Assembly (NCBI RefSeq): GCF_045207785.1
Contig: NZ_CP108777.1
Span: forward strand, 744,001-808,000
Origin: Embleya sp045207785
GTDB lineage: Bacteria > Actinomycetota > Actinomycetes > Streptomycetales > Streptomycetaceae
DNA: 64,000 bases
Direction of reading: 5' to 3'
A program made the translations under genes and the position numbers. Every line of letters starts with the position of its first letter. The first letter of the stretch is position 1. Below, one piece after another: positions 40,155 through 48,886 of this stretch. The notes beneath the pieces were generated by a model, which was not told where the DNA came from, did no database searches, and saw nothing but the letters and a program-made list of their open reading frames with translations.

Positions 40155-41550
40155 TCAGTGCGCCCGGGAACCGGCCTCCGTCGGGGTCGGTCGGGGCCAG
40201 CGGCGGTGGTGGTGGTCGATGACGTAGTGGTGGCCGTGCCGCCACCCCGTCGCGGACGGGGCGGCGTCGGCGAGGTGCGGGTGGCCGGCGGGCAGGTCCG
40301 GGTGCGTGTGGTCGAGCTCCGCGGGTCGCGGGCGGGCCAGCACGCGGCGGCACCGCGGCGGCGGCCAGGGCGACGACGGCCAGGACGGCGGCGGTCGCCG
40401 GGAGGCCCGCTCCCGCGGCGAGCCAACCGGCGAGGGGGTAGGTCAGCAACCAGCAACCGTGGGAGAGGGAGAACTGCGCGGCGAAGGCGGCGGGCAGGTC
40501 CGCGGCGGCGGCGGAGCGGCGGATCACCAACCCGCCCGGAGTCAGCACCGCCGAGCAGGCCGCCCCGATCGCCGCCCACGCCACCAGGAGCGCGATCCAG
40601 GACCCGGTGCTCGGCGCGGTGCCGGTCAAGGTGGCGACGCCGGCCAGGATCACCGGGAGCGCGAGGGCGGCCGTGAGCATCACGGCGCGGTCGGTGAAGC
40701 GTCGCAGGAGGCGGGGCAGCAGCAGGGCGACCGACACGGACCCCGCGCCGTAGGCGCCCAGCGCCAGGGAGACGGCGCCGGCCGGCCGGTCGAAGTGACC
40801 GCGCACCAGGACAACGGTGTCGACGAAGACGATCGCGCCCGCGGCGGCCACCGCCAGATCCAGGGCGAGCAGCGCCCGCAGCCGGGGGGTGGCCCGGAAC
40901 AGACGGGCGCCGAAGCCGGCCTTGGCGTAGACCCCACCGGAGCGCTCGACCGGCGCGGGCTTGGGCAGGACCGCCGAGACCACCAGGGCGGCCGACGCGA
41001 GAAAGCCGACGGTCGTACCCGCGAACAGCCAGGTATAGGAGACCAGGGCCAGCGCCCCGGCGGCCAGCGCCGGGCTGAACAGGCTCTCCAGGTCGTAGGC
41101 GAGCCGGGACATCGACAGCGCGTTCGTGTAGTCGCGTTCGGCGGGCAGCACCTCGGGAATGGTGGCCTGGAACGTGGGGGTGAAGGCCGCCGACGCGGCC
41201 TGCAGGAGGAAGATCAGGACCAGGATCTGCCAGACCTGGGTGACGAACGGCAGCGCGAGCGCCACGGCGGCGCGGGTCAGATCCATCGCCACCAACAGGG
41301 CCCGACGCGGGACGCGGTCGGCCACCGCGCCGGCCACCGGCGCGATGGCGACGTAGGCGATCATCTTGATCGCCAACGCGGTGCCCAGCACGGCGGAGGC
41401 GTCGTCCCCGGCGAGGTCGTACGCGAGCAGGCTCAACGCGACGGTGGCCAGCCCGGTGCCCACCAGTGCGATCACCTGTGCCGTGAACAGGTGGCGGTAG
41501 GTGCGGTTGCGCAATACGGACAGCATCGGCCCCGTCCCGATCGGCGGCAT
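40155..41550 (-). CDS. MFS transporter (ArsR-linked), with C-terminal frameshift
   Basis: The first 400 residues from the ATG at 41550 are a 12-helix MFS protein: MLSVLRNRTYRHLFTAQVIA, the loop motif DRVPRRALLVAMDLTRAAVA, and LESLFSPALAAGALALVSYT. At about 40349 the frame becomes Pro/Arg-rich, whereas a different frame carries the expected hydrophilic tail (ELDHTHPDLPAGHPHLADA, then GHHYVIDHHHRRWP) ending at 40155. A one-base change joins them. All membrane helices lie before the shift, so the protein may still work; without the shift the frame ends at 40120. The His/Asp-rich tail suggests a metal or oxyanion cargo. It is preceded by its own inverted-repeat operator and the ArsR gene. Confidence 0.8.
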
Positions 41551-41564
41551 CGTGAGACCGCATC

Positions 41565-41600
41565 ATGATAGTCATCATGTGCATACGTGTGCACATGATG
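41565..41600 (-). promoter_or_regulatory. Operator and promoter of the MFS gene
   Basis: CATCATGTGCA (41573-41583) and TGCACATGATG (41590-41600) are a perfect 11-bp inverted repeat with a 6-bp centre. On the minus strand TATCAT (41570-41565) is a good -10 box, 14 nt before the start codon, so the palindrome occupies the spacer/-35 area. The adjacent ArsR-type repressor is the obvious ligand. Confidence 0.7.
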
Positions 41601-41659
41601 ATGGGAGAAATCCCCGCGCCGAGGCCGGACGGGAGGGGTCGGGGCCGGGGGCGGGGCGG

Positions 41660-42016
41660 TCAGTCGTGCGGCGGCAGGGCGCCGATCTGGTGGTCGGCGA
41701 CATTCAGCGCCTCGTCCACCAGCCGCCGCAGGTGTCCGTGGCGCAGGGAGTAGACGACCCGACGCCCGTCCTTGCGGGTGGTGACCAGACCGGCCAGCCG
41801 CAGCTTGGCGAGGTGTTGACTGACGGACGGGCGGGGGACCCGGCACGCCTCGGTGAGGGTGGTGACGTCGGCCTCGCCCCGGCCGAGCCGGTGCAGCAAG
41901 GCCAGTCGGGTGCGGTCCGCGAGCAGACCCAGGACGGACGCGGCGACCTCCAGGCGTTCGCCATCGCCTCGCTCCTGCGTACCCGATGCACCTGCCGGAT
42001 GTTCGCCCGTACTCAT
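41660..42016 (-). CDS. ArsR/SmtB-family metalloregulator
   Basis: The product has 118 residues from the ATG at 42016. It has a winged helix-turn-helix (VLGLLADRTRLALLHRLGRG, PSVSQHLAKLRLAGLVTTRK) and the wing DGRRVVYSL. There is no CVC arsenite motif. The C-terminal helix RLVDEALNVADHQIGALPPHD has the D/H pattern of alpha-5-type nickel/cobalt or zinc sensors such as KmtR. The gene appears leaderless: TACGAT at 42028-42023 is 6 nt before the ATG. The MFS transporter lies 109 bp downstream behind a palindrome, so this is probably a metal-responsive repressor-exporter pair. Confidence 0.85.
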   Translation of the reverse strand: MSTGEHPAGASGTQERGDGERLEVAASVLGLLADRTRLALLHRLGRGEADVTTLTEACRVPRPSVSQHLAKLRLAGLVTTRKDGRRVVYSLRHGHLRRLVDEALNVADHQIGALPPHD

Positions 42017-42267
42017 CCGCACATCGTAGGACGGCCCGGCCCCGGTGGACGCGCGCGCTCGTGAACGCGCTCGCTCGTGGACGCGCCCCGACGGAACGAC
42101 ACTCGTCGCTGTGCGGGAAAGATCCCGCACGCTGGGACACCGCCCCGACACCGCAAGAGGCAACTGGGGGCGATCACTGACACTGTGTCAATTGTGAGCT
42201 GCGCTACTGCGGGTGGAAGCTGACTCGCCATCAGTTATTTACCCGCCACACACTGCAGGGAGGTGGG

Positions 42268-43815
42268 ATGTCCACCCACTCCGAGGTCGGACAGGCCCCC
42301 GCGGCACAACCCCCCGTCCAGCGCCTCAAGGCGAACTCGGTGGGCCTGGTCGGGGTCGTCTTCATGGCGGTCGCCACCGCCGCGCCGATCACCGCCATGA
42401 CCGGGAACCTGCCCATCGCCGTCGGCTTCGGCAACGGCATCGGCGCACCGGCAGGCTACCTCTTCGCCACCCTGGTACTGAGCGTGTTCTCCATCGGCTA
42501 CGTCGCGATGGCCAAGCACATCACCTCGGCGGGCGCCTTCTACGGCTACATCTCCCACGGCCTGGGCCGCGTCGTGGGCATGGCCTCGGGCCTCCTGGCC
42601 GTCCTGGCCTACGTCGTCTTCGAGGCGTCCATCGTCGGCATCTTCGCCTACTTCGCCGACACCACCGTCAACGCCCAGTTCGACGTCGACCTCAACTGGT
42701 CGATCTACGCCCTGGGCATGCTCGCCGTCACCGCCCTGCTGTCCTACTTCGACATCCACCTCACCTCCCGCCTCCTGGGCGTACTGCTCGTCGCCGAGAT
42801 CGCCGTCCTCGCCGCGATGGCGATCGCGGTCCTGGTCCAGGGCGGCGGCCCGGACGGCCTGTCCACCGAACCGATCAACCCCGCCAACGCCTTCAAGGGC
42901 GCCGCCGGACTGGGCCTGTTCTTCGCGTTCTGGTCCTGGGTCGGCTTCGAATCCACCGCCATGTACGGCGAGGAATCCCGCAACCCCAAGAAGGTCATCC
43001 CGCGCGCGACGCTGATCTCGGTGATCGGTGTCGGACTCTTCTACGTGTTCGTCTCCTGGATGGCCATCGACGGCAACGGCCTCGCGAAGTCCAAGGAGAT
43101 CGCGAGCGGCTCCGCCCCGCTCGACGTCTTCTTCGGCCCCACCGGCGACTTCATCGGCGGCTGGGCGGTCGACTGGTTCCAATGGCTCCTGATCACCGGC
43201 TCCTTCGCTTGCGGCATGGCCTTCCACCAATGCGCCTCCCGCTACCTCTACGCCATCGGCCGTGAGGGCTTCATCTCCCGCAAACTCGGCAACACCCACC
43301 CCAAGCACGGTTCGCCCTACTTCGCGTCCTTCGTCCAGAGCGTCATCGCCACCGGCATCGTGCTGCTGTTCCTGGCCGCCGACCAGGACCCCTACATCCA
43401 CCTGTACACACTGCTCGCGATCCTGGGCACGATGGCCATCCTCATCGTCCAGACGCTGTGCTCCTTCGCCGTCATCGGCTACTTCCACGTCGGGAAGAAC
43501 CACCCGGAGACCGCTCACTGGTTCCGGACCTTCCTGGCCCCGCTCCTCGGCGGCATCGCGATGATCGCCGTCGTGGTCCTGCTCCTGCAGAACATGGAGA
43601 CCGCGGCCGGCGCCGCCTCCGACTCCCTCCTGTTCACCCTCACCCCCTACATCGTCGGCGGCGTCTTCCTCGGCGGCATCGCGCTCGCCCTGTACATGCG
43701 GGCCAGGAGCCCCGAACGCTACGAACTCATGGGCCGGATCATCCTCGAGGACGCCGGCGAACGCACCGACGACGAGCCGCTTCCCGCGGCACCCGTCAGC
43801 CCCGCCCAGGTCTGA
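42268..43815 (+). CDS. APC-family amino acid/amine permease
   Basis: The product has 515 residues; GGGAGGTGGG precedes the ATG. Twelve hydrophobic segments are visible. APC features include ANSVGLVGVVFMAVATAAPI, SAGAFYGYISHGLGRVVGMA, FWSWVGFESTAMYGEESRNP, and GMAFHQCASRYLYAIGREGF. It imports amino acids or amines with protons. The flavin amine oxidase gene begins 116 bp downstream in the same direction, so transported amines such as putrescine are plausible substrates. Confidence 0.9.
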   Translation: MSTHSEVGQAPAAQPPVQRLKANSVGLVGVVFMAVATAAPITAMTGNLPIAVGFGNGIGAPAGYLFATLVLSVFSIGYVAMAKHITSAGAFYGYISHGLGRVVGMASGLLAVLAYVVFEASIVGIFAYFADTTVNAQFDVDLNWSIYALGMLAVTALLSYFDIHLTSRLLGVLLVAEIAVLAAMAIAVLVQGGGPDGLSTEPINPANAFKGAAGLGLFFAFWSWVGFESTAMYGEESRNPKKVIPRATLISVIGVGLFYVFVSWMAIDGNGLAKSKEIASGSAPLDVFFGPTGDFIGGWAVDWFQWLLITGSFACGMAFHQCASRYLYAIGREGFISRKLGNTHPKHGSPYFASFVQSVIATGIVLLFLAADQDPYIHLYTLLAILGTMAILIVQTLCSFAVIGYFHVGKNHPETAHWFRTFLAPLLGGIAMIAVVVLLLQNMETAAGAASDSLLFTLTPYIVGGVFLGGIALALYMRARSPERYELMGRIILEDAGERTDDEPLPAAPVSPAQV

Positions 43816-43931
43816 CGACCACTCGACCTCGCCCGCACCCACGGCCCCCGGGCCGCACGCACCACGTGTTCACCACGCCACCGCGTACAACCCGGGGGCC
43901 TCGTCATGCCCCGAACCGGAAGGAACCCGTC

Positions 43932-45605
43932 ATGGCCCGGACGAATCTGATGCACACCCTGCGCCGGATGGCCGCCGATCACCGCGCCGCCGAAGTCCTG
44001 CGCATGCCGGTCGACGAATATCGCGGCCTGCGCGCCGAAGCCGCCGCGGAGCCCGAGGGCCCGTCGCGCCGTTCGCTGATCCGGCGCGGCGCCGCACTCG
44101 GCGCGGTGGTGACCTTCGGCGGCGCGGCCCTCGCCCGCACCGCCGCGGCGACCGAGGCGTCCACCACGACCAAGCAGATCCACACCAACGCCCGGATCGT
44201 CGTCGTCGGCGCGGGCATCTCCGGCCTGACCGCCGCGCTGACCCTGGCCGACTCGGGCGTCGCCTGCACGGTGTACGAGGCGAATCCGGACCGCATCGGC
44301 GGCCGGATGTACTCGCAGCGCACCTACTGGGACGGCGGCCAGACCTCGGAGATCGGCGGCGAGCTGATCGACACCGGGCACAAGAAGATGCTGGAGCTGT
44401 GCCGCCGCTTCGGCCTGAGCACCGTCGACTTCGCCGCGGCGGGGCCCAAGGACGCGGCCGAGATCCTGTCCTTCGACGGCGCGTACTACCCCCGCGCGCA
44501 GGCCGACGAGGACTTCAAGACGATGTACCAGGCGGTCCGCCGCGACTTCAACGAGGCCGGCACCGTGATGTGGAACAACACCACACCCACCGGTACCGCG
44601 CTCAGCAACATGACCCTGCGGCAGTGGATCGACTCGCGCGTGCCCGGCGGGTACGCCTCCCGGCTCGGCCAGTTCCTGGACGTGGCCTACAACGTCGAGT
44701 ACGGCGCCGACACCGTGAACCAGGCCGCGTACTCGGCCGTGTGCATGCTCGGCTGGCAGACCAACCCGGGCCACTTCAACATCTGGGGCGGCTCCAACGA
44801 GCGCTACCACGTGGTCGGCGGCAACGACCAGGTCGTCCACGCCGTCGCGAACGCACTGCCCACCGGCACCGTACGCATGGGCCACCGCCTGCTCGCGATC
44901 CGCGCCAACAGCGACGGCACCCAGACCCTGACCTTCGACAACGGCGGCACCACCAGGACTGTGATCGCCGACCGCACCATCCTGGCCCTGCCGCTGCCCA
45001 ACCTGCAGGAACTCGACCGCACCCAGGCCGGATTCGACCCGTTGATGACCAACCTGCTGCGGGACGCCCGCATGGGCGATGTCACCAAACTCAACATGCA
45101 GTTCAACCGCCGCACCTGGAACGGCACCGGCCCCTGGCCGGGCGTCGCCTCCGGCGACTGCTTCACCGACCTGCCCTTCCAGCAGACCTGGGACACCACG
45201 AAGGGCCAGGCCGGCACGAAGGGGGTCCTGATCCAGTACGGCGGCGGCTCGCTCGCGCACGCGCTGACCCCGGCCACCCCGTTCGGCAAGGCCGAGACCG
45301 ACCCCTACATCCGCAACCTCGTCGGCGGTGTGCTCACCGACGTGGACAAGGTCTTCCCGGGCACCAAGGCCCAGTGGAACGGCAAGGCCCAACTGTCCGC
45401 GTGGCACCGCAACCCGTACTCGCTCGGTGCCTACTCGTACTGGCCCGCCGGCTACCTGCACCGCTACGCCGGATACGAGGGCACCCGGCAGGGCAACGTC
45501 CACATCGCCGGCGAGCACACGTCGTACGACTTCCAGGGATTCATGAACGGCGGCGCCGTCGAAGGGGAACGAGCCGCGAACGAGATCATCGACGACCTGT
45601 CCTGA
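43932..45605 (+). CDS. Flavin-containing monoamine oxidase with Tat-like signal
   Basis: The product has 557 residues; GGAAGGA lies 7 nt before the ATG at 43932. Residues 40-75 hold a twin-arginine-type signal (SRRSLIRRGAALGAVVTFGG), placed unusually far from the N-terminus. The FAD Rossmann motif RIVVVGAGISGLTAALTLAD and the conserved NPDRIGGRMYSQ and EIGGELIDTGHKKM follow. The C-terminal FAD site is VHIAGEHTSYDFQGFMNGGAVEGERAA. It oxidises an amine to the aldehyde with release of H2O2 and ammonia, probably outside the membrane. It is paired with the APC permease upstream and ends in a strong terminator. Confidence 0.92.
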   Translation: MARTNLMHTLRRMAADHRAAEVLRMPVDEYRGLRAEAAAEPEGPSRRSLIRRGAALGAVVTFGGAALARTAAATEASTTTKQIHTNARIVVVGAGISGLTAALTLADSGVACTVYEANPDRIGGRMYSQRTYWDGGQTSEIGGELIDTGHKKMLELCRRFGLSTVDFAAAGPKDAAEILSFDGAYYPRAQADEDFKTMYQAVRRDFNEAGTVMWNNTTPTGTALSNMTLRQWIDSRVPGGYASRLGQFLDVAYNVEYGADTVNQAAYSAVCMLGWQTNPGHFNIWGGSNERYHVVGGNDQVVHAVANALPTGTVRMGHRLLAIRANSDGTQTLTFDNGGTTRTVIADRTILALPLPNLQELDRTQAGFDPLMTNLLRDARMGDVTKLNMQFNRRTWNGTGPWPGVASGDCFTDLPFQQTWDTTKGQAGTKGVLIQYGGGSLAHALTPATPFGKAETDPYIRNLVGGVLTDVDKVFPGTKAQWNGKAQLSAWHRNPYSLGAYSYWPAGYLHRYAGYEGTRQGNVHIAGEHTSYDFQGFMNGGAVEGERAANEIIDDLS

Positions 45606-45611
45606 TCACCG

Positions 45612-45645
45612 GCGCGTCTCCCCTCCCCGAAGGGGAGACGCGCCG
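45612..45645 (+). terminator. Strong hairpin terminator after the amine oxidase gene
   Basis: GGCGCGTCTCCCCT (45612-45625) and its exact complement at 45632-45645 form a 14-bp stem with a 6-nt loop, 6 nt past the stop. Confidence 0.85.
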
Positions 45646-45839
45646 CGGTCGGCCGCGGCCGGCGCCGGCACGGCAGGCGCCCGGGGCGTCGACGCCTCCG
45701 GCACCCAGGCCGCCCGAACCCGCTCGGTGACTCCGGCCTCGCCGCGTGCGCGCGGACGGCCCGCCGTCGGCGCGCTCCCGGTCCTCGGTAGCATCCCAGT
45801 CCCGCGCCCGTCCGCGCCCGACGCCCCGGAGGATCACGC

Positions 45840-46361
45840 ATGAGCGAGTCCACGTCCTACGCCGCCACCGTGGCGATCGAGCCGATGGCCCCGGCCCATG
45901 CCGAGGGGGTCCTGGCCGTGTACCGCATCGGGATCGACACCGGCAACGCGACATTCGAGACCGAGGCCCCGACCTGGGACGCGTTTTGGGCCAAGAAGCT
46001 GCCCGAGCACTGCCATGTCGCCCTCGACCCCGCCGACGGCCGGGTCCTGGGGTGGGTGGCGGCCTCCGTCGTCTCCGACCGGTGCGTGTACGCCGGCGTG
46101 GTCGAGCACTCCGTCTACGTCGACCCCGCCGCGCAGGGCCGGGGCGTGGGGCGGGCCTTGCTCGACGCCCTGATCGGCTCGACGGAAGCGGCCGGGATCT
46201 GGACCGTGCAATCCGGCGTCTTCCCGGAGAACCAGGCGAGCCTGACCCTGCACGCCAAGGCCGGATTCCGCGTGGTCGGCACCCGCGAACGCGTCGCCCG
46301 CCACCACGGCGCCTGGCGCGACGTCGTGCTGATCGAACGCCGCAGCCCCGTCGTCGACTGA
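45840..46361 (+). CDS. GNAT acetyltransferase, phosphinothricin/ArsN-like
   Basis: The product has 173 residues from the ATG at 45840 (CGGAGGATC upstream). It has the layout of phosphinothricin N-acetyltransferases: IEPMAPAHAEGVLAVYRIGI, a T-F-E-T-E-P-type segment (NATFETEAPTWDAFW), the acetyl-CoA loop SVYVDPAAQGRGVGRALLDA, and the tail VRERVARHHGAWRDVVLIER-like ending. Some members located in ars operons (ArsN) acetylate the arsenical antibiotic arsinothricin. Its place next to the ACR3-arsR-arsC island fits that role, but sequence alone does not separate ArsN from other family members. Confidence 0.8.
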   Translation: MSESTSYAATVAIEPMAPAHAEGVLAVYRIGIDTGNATFETEAPTWDAFWAKKLPEHCHVALDPADGRVLGWVAASVVSDRCVYAGVVEHSVYVDPAAQGRGVGRALLDALIGSTEAAGIWTVQSGVFPENQASLTLHAKAGFRVVGTRERVARHHGAWRDVVLIERRSPVVD

Positions 46362-46422
46362 CGGCAGTCCGCGCGGGCCGAGCCGGCGGTGCGGGCGCGG
46401 ACGCCCGTGCCGCCGCCCGGGG

Positions 46423-47520
46423 TCACGTGGACGAGGTCTTTTGCGCGCGGCGCATGAACGCCAGGGACACGTACACCAGTGCCACGAGCACCGGCACCTC
46501 GATCAGCGGGCCCACGACGCCGGCCAGGGCCTGGCCGCTGGTGACGCCGAACGTGCCGATCGCGACCGCGATGGCCAGCTCGAAGTTGTTGCCGGCGGCG
46601 GTGAACGCGAGCGTGGCGGTGCGGTCGTACGGGAGACCGATGCCGCGGCCGATGGCGTACGAGCCGAACCACATCACCGCGAAGTACACCAGCAGCGGCA
46701 GCGCGATCCGCGCGACGTCGCCGGGCTCATCGGTGATGGTGTCGCCCTGGAGCGCGAACAGGACCACGATCGTGAACAGCAGCCCGTACAGGGCAACCGG
46801 CCCGATCCGCGGCAGGAACGTGCTCTCGTACCAGTCGCGGCCCTTGGCCCGCTCGCCCTGACGACGGGTCAGGAAGCCTGCCAGCAGCGGGACGCCCAGG
46901 AAGACGACCACGTTGAGGGCGATCTTCCAGAACGACACGTCCAGGTGTTCGCCGTCGCCCAGACCCAGCCATCCGGGCAGCAGGTCGAGGTAGAACCAGC
47001 CGAGCACGCCGAACATGACCACCTGGAACACGCTGTTGAGCGCGACCAGCACGGCGGCGGCCTCGCGGTCGCCGCACGCCAGGTCGTTCCAGATGATCAC
47101 CATCGCGATGCAGCGGGCCAGCCCCACGACGATCAGGCCGGTGCGGTACTCGGGCAGGTCCGACAGGAAGATCCAGGCCAGGGCGAACATGACCGCCGGG
47201 CCGATGATCCAGTTGATCACCAGCGACGACGCCATCAGCCGGCGGTCGCCGGTGACGGTGTCGAGGCGGTCGTACCGGACCTTGGCGAGCACCGGATACA
47301 TCATCAGCAGCAGGCCGAGCGCGATCGGCAGCGAGATCCCGCCGATCTCGACCTTGGCCAGCGCATCGTCCAGGCCCGGGATCAGCTTGCCCAGGCCGAT
47401 CCCGATCCCCATCGCGAGGCCGATCCACACCGGCAGGAACCGGTCGAGCGTGGAGAGCCCGCCGACGACCGCGGCCGAGCCGTTCGCCGGAGTGAGCGGG
47501 CTGTCGGTGGCGGTCTTCAA
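46423..47520 (-). CDS. acr3: ACR3-type arsenite efflux permease
   Basis: The product has 365 residues from a proposed TTG at 47520 that overlaps the arsR stop (TTGA, 4 nt) and has AAAGAGG 5 nt upstream; no ATG lies in a sensible place. Ten membrane segments are visible, with the family's LSTLDRFLPVWIGLAMGIGI start and the conserved Cys in VVGLARCIAMVIIWNDLACG. ATLAFTAAGNNFELAIAVAI follows later. It expels As(OH)3 (and possibly antimonite) using the proton gradient. It is translationally coupled to ArsR. Confidence 0.92.
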   Translation of the reverse strand: MKTATDSPLTPANGSAAVVGGLSTLDRFLPVWIGLAMGIGIGLGKLIPGLDDALAKVEIGGISLPIALGLLLMMYPVLAKVRYDRLDTVTGDRRLMASSLVINWIIGPAVMFALAWIFLSDLPEYRTGLIVVGLARCIAMVIIWNDLACGDREAAAVLVALNSVFQVVMFGVLGWFYLDLLPGWLGLGDGEHLDVSFWKIALNVVVFLGVPLLAGFLTRRQGERAKGRDWYESTFLPRIGPVALYGLLFTIVVLFALQGDTITDEPGDVARIALPLLVYFAVMWFGSYAIGRGIGLPYDRTATLAFTAAGNNFELAIAVAIGTFGVTSGQALAGVVGPLIEVPVLVALVYVSLAFMRRAQKTSST

Positions 47521-47828
47521 CAGGGCCTCTTTCGGGCATGCGCGGCGGAGTCGCGAGCGGTGTCGGCGAGCCCGCCGAGGGCCGCGGCGACGGCGCCGAT
47601 GCCCTCCGGCCGCAGGCGGTAGTAGGTGAAGCGCCCGCAGGGTTCGGTGTCGACCAGCCCGGCCTCGCGCAGCACGCGCAGATGGTTGGACAGGTTGGTC
47701 TGCCTGGCGCCGGTCTCCTCGATGAGGTGACACACGCACAGCGCCTCGCCCGCGAGCAGCGTGACGATGCGCAGGCGCAGCGGGTCCGCGAGCACCTTCA
47801 ACAGATCAGCATCGACTGACATCATCAT
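47517..47828 (-). CDS. arsR: Arsenite-responsive ArsR repressor
   Basis: The product has 103 residues from the ATG at 47828; two further in-frame ATGs follow at once. The winged helix-turn-helix carries the classic As(III)-binding motif ALCVCHLIEETG (family form ELCVCDL), then ARQTNLSNHLRVLREAGLVD and RFTYYRL. It represses the arsR-acr3 transcript and, being divergent from arsC with a 102-bp gap, probably arsC too, until arsenite binds the cysteine pair. There is no ribosome binding site before the first ATG; TAACGT lies 12 nt upstream. Confidence 0.92.
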   Translation of the reverse strand: MMMSVDADLLKVLADPLRLRIVTLLAGEALCVCHLIEETGARQTNLSNHLRVLREAGLVDTEPCGRFTYYRLRPEGIGAVAAALGGLADTARDSAAHARKRPC

Positions 47829-47930
47829 GGACTGATACGTTACTGGCCCGGGGCGCGGAAAGCGAACCCCTCATCGAGCAGCGAACCGGGCCGCCTCGCA
47901 CTCCTCCTCGTACCGGAAGGACTCCGCACC

Positions 47931-48341
47931 ATGTCCGACAAGCCGTCCGTGCTGTTCGTCTGCGTCCACAACGCCGGCCGCTCCCAGATGGCCGCCGGCT
48001 TCCTCGAACACCTCGGCGCCGGCCGCATCGAGGTCCGCTCCGCCGGCTCCGCCCCCGGCGACCGGGTCAACCCGGCGGCGGTCGAGGCCATGCGCGAGGT
48101 CGGCATCGACATCTCCGCGGCGACCCCCAGGGTGCTCACCACCGAGGCCGTCCGGGCGTCCGACGTCGTGATCACCATGGGCTGCGGCGACGCGTGCCCG
48201 ATCTTCCCCGGCAAGCGCTACCTCGACTGGACCCTGGACGACCCGGCCGGCCGAGGCGTCGAGGCGGTCCGCCCGATCCGCGACGAGATCGAAAGGCGCA
48301 TCCGCGTCCTTGTGAACGAACTGACCGGCGACCGGGCGTAG
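47931..48341 (+). CDS. arsC: Arsenate reductase (low-molecular-weight phosphatase type)
   Basis: The product has 136 residues. The P-loop CVHNAGRSQMAAGF (Cys11) and the C-terminal redox segment MGCGDACPIFPGKRYLDWTL with further cysteines are typical of this class. GRGVEAVRPIRDEIERRIRV ends the fold. It reduces arsenate to arsenite with thioredoxin or mycothiol as electron donor; the actinomycete setting makes mycothiol plausible. It is divergent from arsR-acr3, completing the reduce-and-export pathway. Confidence 0.93.
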   Translation: MSDKPSVLFVCVHNAGRSQMAAGFLEHLGAGRIEVRSAGSAPGDRVNPAAVEAMREVGIDISAATPRVLTTEAVRASDVVITMGCGDACPIFPGKRYLDWTLDDPAGRGVEAVRPIRDEIERRIRVLVNELTGDRA

Positions 48342-48414
48342 CCCCTCGGTAGCGGCACGAGCGTCACCTACGCGAGGTCGACTCCGGGTCGCCGAGGCGA
48401 CGGTTCGTCGGGCG

Positions 48415-48786
48415 TCAGGCCAAGTGCTCTTTCAGAACGGCGAGTTGGGTCCGGCGGGCCTGTGCGTGCAGTGCGCGCCCGTCGTCGGTGGCGGTGACGA
48501 AGACCCCTCGGCGGTCGGTGTCGCACATCGCGCGCGCGACGAGGCCGCACTTCTCGAGCCGGGCGACGGCGCGAGAGGAGGCGCTCTGGCTCAGGTGCAG
48601 GTCGCCGACGAGATCGTGGATACGGGACTTGCATCCCTCGGCGGCAATCAGGCGGTCCAAGACCTCGTAGTCGCTCATGGTCAGCCCGTGCCGGTCCTGG
48701 AGGGCGCGGTCGAGTTCGTGGGCGACCCGGCTGTACTGCGACAACAGCTCGCGCCAACTCTCGATCAGCGGCTCCTCGGTCTTCAT
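48415..48786 (-). CDS. MarR-family transcriptional regulator
   Basis: The product has 123 residues, slightly short for the family. The winged helix is clear: HGLTMSDYEVLDRLIAAEGC, IHDLVGDLHLSQSASSRAVA, RLEKCGLVARAMCDTDRRGV. The C-terminal dimer helix is brief. It is divergent from the MFS exporter gene with a 100-bp AT-rich gap full of dyads, so it most likely represses that exporter and itself and is relieved by a drug-like ligand. Confidence 0.88.
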   Translation of the reverse strand: MKTEEPLIESWRELLSQYSRVAHELDRALQDRHGLTMSDYEVLDRLIAAEGCKSRIHDLVGDLHLSQSASSRAVARLEKCGLVARAMCDTDRRGVFVTATDDGRALHAQARRTQLAVLKEHLA

Positions 48787-48816
48787 TGCGTCACGCTAAC
48801 GCGGCCCGTCATAACA

Positions 48817-48872
48817 TGCAAGCAAATTTATTGCACTCACATTTAATGCGTAGACATTCAATGCGTACGCAT
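48817..48872. promoter_or_regulatory. Operator cluster between marR and the MFS gene
   Basis: TGCAA...TTGCA (48817-48835) is a dyad with a 9-nt AT-rich centre. Direct repeats ACATTTAATGCGTA (48839-48852) and ACATTCAATGCGTA (48854-48867) are 15 bp apart. ATGCGTACGCAT (48861-48872) is a perfect 12-bp palindrome. TATACG (48872-48877) could be the -10 box of a near-leaderless MFS transcript. This is one of the most AT-rich spots in the window. Confidence 0.65.
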
Positions 48873-48886
48873 ATACGTTCGTCCCC

